Shown piece after piece: positions 45,690 through 54,759 of a stretch of 64,000 bases of DNA. This DNA comes from Pomphorhynchus laevis (lineage: Eukaryota; Acanthocephala; Palaeacanthocephala; Echinorhynchida; Pomphorhynchidae): contig WNNJ02002393.1 in the NCBI GenBank assembly GCA_012934845.2, forward strand, positions 62,001-126,000, given 5' to 3'. Each line of letters begins with the position of its first letter. Within the stretch, counting starts at the first letter, position 1. A program made the position numbers and the translations under genes. Under the pieces are notes generated by a model. That model was not told the origin of the DNA, made no database searches, and saw only the letters and a program-made list of their open reading frames with translations.

Positions 45690-46740
45690 GTTTTAAGCTT
45701 TGCTCTTTTGGTTACAAGAACAAATTATTGACAAAGAATCTAGAATATGCCAGAGCAAAATCACTACGCCGATGTCGTTACACTTTAATTCAAATAAGGA
45801 ACCAGACGTAATAGATGCTTCAAGTTCGACTCGCATTTGGACACGAGGACATAGACAGTCACGGACGGTGTATAAACAAAGAAGAAATATCAATGACAGC
45901 ACTGTGATGGCAAACGACAAGGATAAAATTACACCTGAGAATATTCCTAAATGGCCTTCACCTTTATCTGACATATTCGCGAAACACAGTCCTAAGAACC
46001 ACAATATATTGATTTCTACTCCTGTTCGACCAAAGAATGTATTGAAGCAGCCTTTAAGTAGAACGCAGAAAAGAGACGATGATATAGTGTGCAATGGTGT
46101 GGCAGTCGGAAATGAAAATGAACTGAAATTCAAGGATTTGACAGATAAGAAATTTGTTGAAATTATCAATATTAGGAATCGCGCTAGAAGCAGAAATAAT
46201 TGCGTAATTTTTGCTAACATCACTGAATCTTCTGCAGACAACGTTCAGACCCGTGTGGATGATGACGTAGTTTCTATTCGTAAGGTCTTTTCGGATATAT
46301 TCGTTCAGGGTGAAGAGGATATTGCGCGTAGTCTCAATGTCAAAAGCTTATTTCGTCTTGGAAAAAGCACAACATAAATCACGATTACTTAAAGTAGTAT
46401 TTGATTCTGCAGATAATACAAGAGCAGTTTTAGCTAGAGGTTATCGCTTGAAAGGTAAGACGACAAAATTTTTTAAAGATCTCTCGATTGAGGAAAGATT
46501 GTTGCTTAATAATGCTCGTGCTAATCTAGCATTTAGAAGATCGAATGGAGAGACTGATCTAATGATAAGAAATTTTCGAGTAGTTCGTCGGCGACCATTC
46601 GTACGTTGGTGAGTTTGAAGAGTTCTTCGAGGGATTCCATTTTACAATTAGGAAATTTAGCGCGCATTGATATCACATCCAATATTACTACTCAATTACC
46701 CTCTGCTTCTGGTATTAGTGTCGCCTATACTAATTTAAAA
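45690..46740 (+). pseudogene. CR1-like LINE (lineage D), ORF1 segment
   Basis: A 225-codon frame and an overlapping 100-codon frame together span NNCVIFANITES, RVDDDVVSIRKVFSDIF, EEDIARSLNVKSLFRLGK, then SRLLKVVFDSADNTRA, GYRLKGKTTKFFKDLSIEE and LMIRNFRVVRR. This is the RRM-like ORF1 arrangement seen in CR1-group elements. One frameshift near 46370 separates the pieces. ORF2 then begins (SGISVAYTNLK) and is interrupted at about 46740 by an inserted E-type fragment. Confidence 0.75.
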
Positions 46741-47676
46741 AAAAAGATTTATTTTAACGTGGCAAATGCGTGCCAGCGCACGCTTACATGACCACAACAA
46801 AAACAAAACTGTGAATCAGGCGTCGAGAAGGTGTGAACGGAGGAGGTGTTTGAATGTGATAAAAGAGGGAGCGCGGCGGACGTCGAGAGGGAGTTGATTC
46901 CAGGCGAGTGAGGCGGTGACGAGGAAGGATCGGAGACCGTAGTTGTTGGAGTAATTAGGAACGTGGAGTAAGAGGGTATGACAGGAACGAAGCGATAGCG
47001 AGGTGGGGCGAGTATCGTCTAAGAAAGGAAGGTTGATGAACGATGGGGAGCCGACAGCGATGAGACGAAAAGTAATGAGAAGAAGGCGGAGTTTGATGCG
47101 GATGTGGATGGTGGGCCAGGAGAGTTGGGCAAAATATGTGGATGTGTGGTCGAAGCGACGGAGGCGAAAGAGCACTCGAACGGCGGTGTTGATTATTCGT
47201 TGTAGGGGTAGGATGATGGATTTTGGAGAATTGGCGAAAAGGCTAAGGCAGTAATCGATTTTAGGGAAAAGAAGCGATGAAAGAAGAGACATACAAGAAC
47301 GGAAGTCGATAAGGGGGCGGATACGGCGGATGTCACGAAGAATTAAGTTAGACGAGCGGACCTTGTCACGGACGAAGGGTTTAAGGGAAAGGTGATCATC
47401 GAAATGGAAGCCTAAGAAAGTGAGATTGTGGACTACAGGGATGATCGATGAGGCAAAAGATACAATGGGAGGAGATATGCTTGGTTTACTGGGAAGGATC
47501 CACATTATTTTGGACTTTTCGGCGTTTAGAACGAGATGGAGATTGGAGAGACGCTTGTAGATAGAAGATAGACAGTTGGAAGCAGAAATGGCGATATCGT
47601 GTATGCGATGTGCGGGTGCATGAGCATAGATTAGAATGTCATCGGCGTATTGCATGACGTTAAAGGAGTAAGGTTT
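46741..47676 (-). pseudogene. L2/CR1-like LINE (lineage E), 5'-truncated, inserted in D
   Basis: A 279-codon open frame begins at the motif C region MQYADDILIYAHAP and ends normally at LLRSHLLDA, followed by the family 3' tail with GCGTGC-CAGC-GCACGC (46768-46783). It is cut off upstream exactly where a 110-bp filler begins. Insertion split the D element inside YTNLK/LRSILPKFDEL. Confidence 0.85.
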
Positions 47677-47786
47677 GAGGATTGGTGCGGTCCTATTTGG
47701 ACGTATGTATATTTAACACACTTGCACCTTCCTACATCGAGAAGTCACCGACCATGAGTCATACATACCACGCGAACAGGAAAATT
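47677..47786 (+). repeat. 110-bp exact inverted copy of 48694-48803
   Basis: The segment from GAGGATTGGTGCGG to AACAGGAAAATT is identical by eye to the minus strand of the B-lineage nuclease coding region 0.9 kb away (encoding LVRSYLDVCIFNTL and the residues after it). It sits at the junction between the truncated E fragment and the resumed D element. It therefore looks like a templated filler insertion. Confidence 0.9.
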
Positions 47787-48248
47787 TAAGGAGTATTTTA
47801 CCAAAATTTGATGAACTTAAGGCATGGGTCATCTTAAATAAACCAGCGATCCTGGCTCTCACTGAAACATGGCTGCATCGTGATATCCCCGATGGTTTAA
47901 TTGCTATTATTGGATATAAAACTGAGTCTCAGTCTTCCGAGACTCAGTTTCTCTGAGTCTCGGAAGGGTGGAGGTGTTGCGCTATATACTACGATATCCT
48001 TAAACATTACTTCCACTCGTAATTTTAAAAATGAATTGGGCACGTGTGAGTTTATCTCAGTCATTGTTTCACACTTCGGAGGTCCCTTAGGTATTGCCGT
48101 GTGCTACAGGTCGCCGCAATCATCCGTATTGAGTCATGAATTCTCTACACTAATTAGTCACTGTTCTGAGCTTGAAGAATATCTACTAGTTGGCGATTTT
48201 AATATACCCTCAGCTGGTCACATCGGGAATTACGTTTTGGATAATAAT
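47787..48248 (+). pseudogene. CR1-like LINE (lineage D), endonuclease N-terminal half
   Basis: It resumes the D ORF2: LRSILPKFDELKAWVILNKP, ALTETWLHRDIPDG, then RKGGGVALYTTIS, GIAVCYRSP and YLLVGDFNIPS, i.e. APE motifs with the TETW glutamate and the GDFN box. A snap-back duplication of ACTGAGTCT sequences (47919-47960) breaks the frame. The copy is interrupted after GNYVLDNN by the A-rich tail of the B-lineage insertion and continues at about 56103. Confidence 0.75.
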
Positions 48249-48369
48249 TTTTTTTTGTTTTTTTTTTTAATTCCAAAATACTAATAATCACAACTGTAGG
48301 TTCCCGCAAATGGGCCGATAGCTCACAAAGTCAAAACATTGATCCGTTATTATATTGTTTTATTAAATA

Positions 48370-50808
48370 TCAATCGAATTCTTGGTCCCCGAAATATCCG
48401 AATTCCTGCGATTGTATATTTGTGTGCTGAGCTCTTCTACTATGTAGTTGCTCACGTATAGGTATTCGGGTAGCGCGTATACACATCGAAGCTGCTTGAG
48501 CCAGTGCAATGCTCACTCTAGACCTAATTATCGAGATACATGCCGAATAACTGGTTTTGTGCCTTATTGCCTTTTGATGTGCGATCCATTTAAGTAACTT
48601 ATGCGCTTCGAGACCAATTCCTCCAGCAGTTGAAAAGGTAAGTGGGATGAATATCGAGCGTTCAATCTCTACAATGCGCTGGGCATATTTTGCAATTTTC
48701 CTGTTCGCGTGGTATGTATGACTCATGGTCGGTGACTTCTCGATGTAGGAAGGTGCAAGTGTGTTAAATATACATACGTCCAAATAGGACCGCACCAATC
48801 CTCTACCGTAAATTCCACGGCATAATATGTCTGACCTTGCGTTCACATCTCTCGTTGTGGTTTCTACTTCAAAATGGTAATTGTTCGGTACGGGCCTCAA
48901 AACCGGTTCAAGCTCCACATCTTTACAAATGTCCCCTATTTCGTTGGCAATGACATTCCGTATTATATCATGTCTAATTATAGTTGTTCCTCCCGTCCGA
49001 CATGAGAGAGCATGTGATGGATCAAGCAGTGAACCACACGCACAGCGCGCTTTACAATCTTTTAACGGCAAATTATATCTTACACATATGGCGTCTATAA
49101 ATTGTTGTGTGTCAAGTACTGATTGATATATATTGTTTGGTCTTGTCGTTAGCCACGAAGAAGCTCCCTTTTCTGATGCATATGCTATTAGACATTTCAT
49201 CCTTTCATCTAATAATTCTACCGTATGTACAACTTTGCGTTTAGTATCTAGTTTAGCTTCATTATAAATTTGTTCACTTATTTGTCTTTGTAAAGTTGTT
49301 AGTTCTTGCCCTTTAATACCACGCAAGATGGGTTCACATATTCTTATCGATCGGCTATATATGTTATCGGCATTATCCCAGTCATTTCGAATTCCCAGAC
49401 CGCCACATCTTGACGGTAGCGAATAGACCATTCGCATAGTTTCCGTTATGTCCCCTTGACCAGTAAATTTTGGTAACAAATCATTGTAGATAGAACTCCG
49501 TAACTGCTCAAACCACTCCACCTCTACCTTGCACGTCCGAATCACGTAACTCCACTTGTGTTGTATAGCGTAGCAAAAGGCGCTATATGCAATTTGAGCA
49601 TCAATCTCCGCAATTTCAGATAACTGTTTAACCATTTTTGTCCATTTGGCTACCCTATCGATTAAATGAGATTTTGTGAATGTGTGTGTTCCTATCGGAG
49701 ATCCCAAGTGAACGATGCCTTCGTCACTCGTGCAAATCCCTGCATTTTGAAAAATCTTTTTAACATGGGGCATATGACTTTTATGCACTAGTAATTTACT
49801 TTTTGCTACATTCACATGAAATCCATATAGCGGACCGATTGTAACTATATCCTGCCATACTTTAATTAGATCTTCCGGTCGTCCTACGCAACATGCATCA
49901 TCTGCGTACCATCGGTGCATAACAGAAGGTACCCTCTTTCTCAGGTCATTAATAAGAGGGAGTGTTGCCATTGGGAATGCCGCCATCGCCAATGGATCAC
50001 CTTGCGTGAATCCCTCTTTTGAGATTAAAATCTCGTCTTGCACAGTTAATATAGGGTCTTTCTGGTAGCAGTTCTTCAGCACACGATATATGGCTGGACA
50101 TACATTCTTAATGTTCGTTAATGCCAATTTGCGATTTATCGCATTGAACGCATTGCTAGCATCTATCTGCAACACACAGACATCGTTCGACAATTCAAAT
50201 GAATTCCTAATAGAGTGAATAACTGATTCTGCTCCGCATCGTTGTGTAGCACACAGTTGTACGCTACCAGCTACTTCGGCGATATCACTTGTCACCGTTG
50301 AAAGAATTGCCTTGGCTATTATTTGTCGGCATACTTCTCCCACTCCGATTGGCCGGATTCCCGGCTGTTTGTTCAACGGGACCAGACGACTTGCCGTCAA
50401 TGCAACAGCGTTATGCGAACTTATTTCTTTTGAGGCCAAACGACATGCAAACTTTGCCAGAGCATCTGCCAATTGTAGAGAATCACGGCCGAATTCATTG
50501 AGCATCATACACCAATCTTTGGCATCCATACCTGAAGGTCCACAGCTTCCTTGAACAGTTTTGCTTATAGATTGAATCATTTGCAAATCGATACATTGGA
50601 ATACCTCTGAATAATGATCACATACCCCTTCCAATGGCATGCTCAGAACTAACGACCGATTAAGTTCTCCAGCCTCTGGGTGTAGAATAGTTAGCTTGTC
50701 TCGTACCGTCATATGATTTTCTAGCTTGTCATCCATTTGATGCACCCCATTTCTGATTCCATCCAATGATAACATGCGTACCGCGCTTGTTGTTTTCCCA
50801 TGTGTCAT
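48370..50808 (-). CDS. Reverse transcriptase + C-terminal nuclease (RLE-type)
   Basis: The ORF has 812 codons. RT motif A is LQIDASNAFNAINR with D216, motif B KEGFTQGDPLAMAAF near 270, and motif C HRWYADDACCVG with Asp303-304. After the thumb come a CCHC-type knuckle (Cys589, Cys591, His599, Cys603), RHD at 612-614, and ARSDI...YLDV giving Asp660 and Asp677, as in PD-(D/E)XK-like endonucleases of R2-type elements. Target nicking and cDNA synthesis would be done by this one protein. No stop interrupts the ORF. Homologues keep the preceding N-terminal region in one frame, so the ATG used here may not be the native start. Confidence 0.85.
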   Translation of the reverse strand: MTHGKTTSAVRMLSLDGIRNGVHQMDDKLENHMTVRDKLTILHPEAGELNRSLVLSMPLEGVCDHYSEVFQCIDLQMIQSISKTVQGSCGPSGMDAKDWCMMLNEFGRDSLQLADALAKFACRLASKEISSHNAVALTASRLVPLNKQPGIRPIGVGEVCRQIIAKAILSTVTSDIAEVAGSVQLCATQRCGAESVIHSIRNSFELSNDVCVLQIDASNAFNAINRKLALTNIKNVCPAIYRVLKNCYQKDPILTVQDEILISKEGFTQGDPLAMAAFPMATLPLINDLRKRVPSVMHRWYADDACCVGRPEDLIKVWQDIVTIGPLYGFHVNVAKSKLLVHKSHMPHVKKIFQNAGICTSDEGIVHLGSPIGTHTFTKSHLIDRVAKWTKMVKQLSEIAEIDAQIAYSAFCYAIQHKWSYVIRTCKVEVEWFEQLRSSIYNDLLPKFTGQGDITETMRMVYSLPSRCGGLGIRNDWDNADNIYSRSIRICEPILRGIKGQELTTLQRQISEQIYNEAKLDTKRKVVHTVELLDERMKCLIAYASEKGASSWLTTRPNNIYQSVLDTQQFIDAICVRYNLPLKDCKARCACGSLLDPSHALSCRTGGTTIIRHDIIRNVIANEIGDICKDVELEPVLRPVPNNYHFEVETTTRDVNARSDILCRGIYGRGLVRSYLDVCIFNTLAPSYIEKSPTMSHTYHANRKIAKYAQRIVEIERSIFIPLTFSTAGGIGLEAHKLLKWIAHQKAIRHKTSYSACISIIRSRVSIALAQAASMCIRATRIPIREQLHSRRAQHTNIQSQEFGYFGDQEFD

Positions 50809-50813
50809 CAGTT

Positions 50814-51524
50814 TTATAAAATATTATACCACCTCTTCTCAGCATGATTATTTGTATAGTTTCTACTTTTAACCTCCATCCTGCTCTGAATAATCGCTGC
50901 TTCACGAAACAAGTTATGATGCTCGTTGTGATGCCACATGCGCAACCTGCGTTCTAGTATCTTGCGAATCATACTGATCTTTTTACTGCCGATATCTTGT
51001 CTTATTAATTGACAAAATACTGTAGCGAGTTGAAGTGAATTGTTTTCTGAGTCGTCTGACGTCGCAGCGGATTTGAACAGATCTGCTAGCGTTGCGATAA
51101 ACTGATGAGTCGCATTGCATCGGGGTAAGCGAAATAAGTTAGGTCGCCATTTGATGCATTCATCAAAAAAATTCTGTGTTTGGCTTCGATTATCGAAATG
51201 ATTAATTTCATTTTCTTGACTGACAGGGATATACTGAGAGCAGCGTGGTGTATCCTTTTGCAGCAATTGGGCTACTTCAACGTGCACTGGTATATAATCT
51301 ACATCCTTCTGTATATTACGAGTGTTCTCTCCAAATGTGATTGGCTCCGCATCAGAAGTCAAAGGCATCGTCTGTGGTCCTATATGTACGCAATTGCTAC
51401 ATTCGGGTGCACGGCAATTCGTGCAAGGAATTCCTGTCTTCGCACATCTGCAACCTTTGCACTTTGCAGACGGACCATTGCATCCACAGCACAACCGTCG
51501 ATCAGACGGTTTTCCTTTCGGCAT
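50814..51524 (-). CDS. Cysteine-rich N-terminal ORF of lineage B LINE
   Basis: The ATG at 51522-51524 gives MPKGKPSDRRLCCGCNG, paralleling MMPKGRPDNVLKCCNCNG of the 36-kb copy; this supports the start over the longer open frame upstream. Residues ~11-45 form a C-x-C-x6-C-x2-C-x-C-x6-C-x2-C array resembling a tesmin-like CXC DNA-binding domain. The middle is variable. The end has FRLPRCNATHQFIATLADLF and KKISMIRKILERRLR helices shared with relatives, stopping at KRWYNIL. The next ORF begins 5 bp later in another frame, so one frameshift or a natural two-ORF design separates them. Confidence 0.75.
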   Translation of the reverse strand: MPKGKPSDRRLCCGCNGPSAKCKGCRCAKTGIPCTNCRAPECSNCVHIGPQTMPLTSDAEPITFGENTRNIQKDVDYIPVHVEVAQLLQKDTPRCSQYIPVSQENEINHFDNRSQTQNFFDECIKWRPNLFRLPRCNATHQFIATLADLFKSAATSDDSENNSLQLATVFCQLIRQDIGSKKISMIRKILERRLRMWHHNEHHNLFREAAIIQSRMEVKSRNYTNNHAEKRWYNIL

Positions 51525-51849
51525 GTGTTTTTGAGCGAGACGAACCGAAGAATGTATTAGTATAATAAGTTGTGTGTTTAAGATTGATAAAGGAGTTTCG
51601 GTGTTCACTATATCGGCTGATCTGGCGATATCGTTAAGTATAGCCACGTACAACACGCTCTTCAAGGCCGATTAATTTAGCAATTTCTTCGATTGTATGT
51701 ATTTAGGATTGTTGTATTTACTTTAGATTGTATGTTATTATATTGTATGTTTATCAGAAATGTAAGAACTTTAATAATCAATGTGGCAATTAATGTGGCA
51801 AATGCGTACAAGCTGTACGCTTACAAGTCCACAAACAAAAATGAGAAAG

Positions 51850-54759
51850 TCAAGCAGTTAAATTGTTCAGATGGGATCGGATTTGTCGTTTGAAGCACTG
51901 CAGGGAAGTTGATTGGCGTATATGAATGGGCAGATGATTCCACGATAGAGGAGCAGCCACCAGGAAGGAGCGGAGTCCAAAGGAGGTAGAGTAGTTTGGG
52001 ACATGTAAAAGAAGGGAATTACAGGAACGCAAGGAACAGTAAACAGGACGGGAATTATCAAGAAAAGGAAGGTTGAGAAATGAAGGGGTATGAAAAGTTA
52101 CAAGGCGGAAAGCAACGATAAGAAGACGAATTTGAACACGACAATAAATTGTAGGCAAATCGAGAGAAGCAAGATGGTAGGATGTGTGATCAAAACGACG
52201 AAGACGGAGGAGAATTCGGACAGCTGCGTTGACGATGCGTTGTAGGGGAAGAAGAGTGGATTTAGGTGAGTTGGAAAATAGACTAAGACAATAATCGAGT
52301 CTAGAAAAAAGGAGAGATGATATGAGAGTCATACAAGAAGGGAAATCGATCAATCTACGAACTTGACGGAGGTTGCGGAGTATCAAGGTAGATGAGCGTA
52401 CTTTATCTCTAACGAAAGGTTTAAGTGAAAGTCGGTTGTCAAAATGGAAGCCTAGGAAAACGAGATTATCAACGATAGGAAGAATTGTAGAATTTAATGA
52501 TACGGAGGGAGGTTCGAAGCCGAGGCGTCGAGGTAGGATCCACATAATTTTGGATTTATCAGGATTCAGAGAAAGGCGAAGGGAAGAAAGATGATTGGAA
52601 ATTGAGACAAGACAGTCGGAAGCAGAAACACTAAGATCGCGAATACGATAAACAGGTGCATGAGCATAGATGAGAATGTCATCAGCATATTGCATAACAT
52701 GGAAGTTAAATTTATGAGAAATCGAAGACAAATCACCAAGAAGAAGAGAGAAAAGTATAGGGCCTAATACGGAGCCTTGCGGAACACCGGACGGAATGGA
52801 CGAAGGATGGGAGAGAGAAGAGTTAGAATATACGCGAAATGTACGGTTTGATAGATATGAAGAAAACCATGATACAGTGGGTAAAGAGAAGCCATAATCA
52901 TGACGAAGGCGATGGAGAAGAATCGAGTGATCGACGATGTCAAAAGCAGACGATAGATCAAGAGAAACTATGACACTACATAATTTATGATCGCGCGATA
53001 TGAGTAAGTCGTTATAAACTTTAAGACATGCAATTTCGGTAGAGTAATTAGAGCGAAAAGCGGCTTGGAAGGGAGGAAATAAGTTAGAGGAATAGAGATA
53101 TGTATTAACTTGCTTAAGAACGAGACGCTCAAGGAGTTTAGAGAGGGTTGGGAGAAGTGAGATTGGACGGTACGAAGATGGTAGTGAAGAGTCGAGAGAT
53201 TGCTTTTTGATGATAGGACGAACAGTGGCGCATTTCCAGATGGAAGGAAATGTACAGCTACGGATGGACGAGTTGAACAATGTGGTTAGGAAGGGTAAGA
53301 TAAAAGTGCAGATATTTTTAAGTAAGTGAGTGGGAATTGGGTCAGAAGGAGAGGTTTTATTAGGTAATGACAGCAGAACCGAAGAAACTTCATCAGACGA
53401 AACGGGAAGAAGGTGGAATAGTTCTGGGAGGGAAGTATTTAAAGATAAGAGTGGGTACAAGGGGGCTATGGGTAGTAGGGAAAGTAAATTAGATAGCTTA
53501 GTTTGTAGATAAGAAGAAAATTCATCAGGATTTATATTACAAGGGGTAGATGATCGTGAAAGAATTGAGTTTAAGATTTTCCAATGAGATTTAGAGTTGG
53601 AAGATGACTCGAGTTGATTTCGCCAAAAGAGAGTACGTTTAGTACGTATAAGAATGAGATGTGAACGGCGTTGAGAAAAGTAGGAATCACGAAGATTTGG
53701 AGGGGATGAGTCGGGTGAACGTTTAAGAAATCGTTTATACATACGAAAAGAGTGACGGAGTCGACGCTTAGAAAGACTACAGTCAGAATCGAACCAGGGA
53801 GCATGGCGCAAGCGCTGGGAACGTCGAAGTCGACTAGGCAGAAGGTTATTGAGGATCGACGTAAGTTCAGAATCAAACAGAATGCAGAGATCATCGGGAG
53901 AGAGATAGTTAAGAGGAAGTGAAAAGAGTGAAGAATTGAGTAAGGATGTGCAGAGAATAGGGATATCGAGAAGCTTCCAGGGTCGACTTGGTGTAGATAA
54001 TGGTAAAGGCGGAGAAGGAGGATGGGGACGAGTAAGAGTAAGAGTGACAAGGAAATGATCGGACAAACCAGGATCAGTAATTGACAAGGAGGTATAGTCA
54101 TTGAAGCAGTTAGGAACAGCAATGATGTCGAGAGCACCGCCGAGAATATGAGTTGGGCTTGTTGAAAGTAATTTATAGTTAAAATCAGAAAAAAGATTAG
54201 TTAAAGTGATAGAGTCAGAGTCAGACGGGCGATCAAGACGAATGTTAAAGTCACCGAGAACAAAAGAAGGAGTATAAGACAATGAACAGTGAGACATTAG
54301 ATCTGCAAGGTCGTTAAAGAAGATACGTGATGGGGCAACTGAACCTGGACGGTATACAATCACAAGTTCCAGAGGGAAAGGCGTTGATAATCTGCATATG
54401 AGTAATTCGAACGAGGTGTAACGGATGTTAACGTTGATTTTACGTAAAGACATTGGGTGACGAGCAATGGCAACAATACCGCCATGGTTAGACGCAGTAG
54501 ATGTATGAGATGTAATTTGACGAGCTGATTCAACTAGAGAACAACCAGAGCGACATAGACGACGAATAGCAAGATCGTTGGAGTCAGTGTGCCAGGATTC
54601 GGTAATGCAGAGAATATCGATAGATAATTGATCGAAGATATCGAGAAGCATATCAGCTTTATGAAGAATGGAGCGAGTATTGAATAGACTAAGACGAAAA
54701 GTATGCTTAGGAGCGAGATCGACTAGCGAAGAAGACAAGGGGGAGAGATGGGACGCCAT
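51850..54759 (-). CDS. ORF2: APE endonuclease + reverse transcriptase
   Basis: The ORF has 969 codons. The N-terminal apurinic-type endonuclease has FNTRSI with N27, CITESW with E54, VIVYRPGS, VLGDFN with D170 and N172, GGALDII, and SDH at 233-235. The RT has SSYRPISLLPTLSKLLER, motif A SLDLSSAFDIVDHS with D601, motif B SGVPQGSVLGPILFSLL at 657, and motif C QYADDILIYAH with Asp693-694. A C-terminal segment ends with GLRSFLVAAPLSWNHLP and FKRQIRSHL, as in L2-group elements. No key residue appears lost and no stop interrupts it. The start overlaps the ORF1 end, suggesting reinitiation. Confidence 0.9.
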   Translation of the reverse strand: MASHLSPLSSSLVDLAPKHTFRLSLFNTRSILHKADMLLDIFDQLSIDILCITESWHTDSNDLAIRRLCRSGCSLVESARQITSHTSTASNHGGIVAIARHPMSLRKINVNIRYTSFELLICRLSTPFPLELVIVYRPGSVAPSRIFFNDLADLMSHCSLSYTPSFVLGDFNIRLDRPSDSDSITLTNLFSDFNYKLLSTSPTHILGGALDIIAVPNCFNDYTSLSITDPGLSDHFLVTLTLTRPHPPSPPLPLSTPSRPWKLLDIPILCTSLLNSSLFSLPLNYLSPDDLCILFDSELTSILNNLLPSRLRRSQRLRHAPWFDSDCSLSKRRLRHSFRMYKRFLKRSPDSSPPNLRDSYFSQRRSHLILIRTKRTLFWRNQLESSSNSKSHWKILNSILSRSSTPCNINPDEFSSYLQTKLSNLLSLLPIAPLYPLLSLNTSLPELFHLLPVSSDEVSSVLLSLPNKTSPSDPIPTHLLKNICTFILPFLTTLFNSSIRSCTFPSIWKCATVRPIIKKQSLDSSLPSSYRPISLLPTLSKLLERLVLKQVNTYLYSSNLFPPFQAAFRSNYSTEIACLKVYNDLLISRDHKLCSVIVSLDLSSAFDIVDHSILLHRLRHDYGFSLPTVSWFSSYLSNRTFRVYSNSSLSHPSSIPSGVPQGSVLGPILFSLLLGDLSSISHKFNFHVMQYADDILIYAHAPVYRIRDLSVSASDCLVSISNHLSSLRLSLNPDKSKIMWILPRRLGFEPPSVSLNSTILPIVDNLVFLGFHFDNRLSLKPFVRDKVRSSTLILRNLRQVRRLIDFPSCMTLISSLLFSRLDYCLSLFSNSPKSTLLPLQRIVNAAVRILLRLRRFDHTSYHLASLDLPTIYCRVQIRLLIVAFRLVTFHTPSFLNLPFLDNSRPVYCSLRSCNSLLLHVPNYSTSFGLRSFLVAAPLSWNHLPIHIRQSTSLQCFKRQIRSHLNNLTA

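Larger units (their letters stand above)
48249..51778 (-). mobile_element. RLE-group LINE (lineage B), near-complete copy
   Basis: This is the best-preserved B copy. It has a ~250-bp 5' UTR, a cysteine-rich N-terminal ORF, a long RT-nuclease ORF, a short 3' UTR with GGCCCATTTGCGGG, and an A-rich 3' tail (T-run at 48249-48272 on the plus strand). It interrupts the endonuclease of the D element. An E element lies immediately upstream in the same orientation. Confidence 0.8.
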
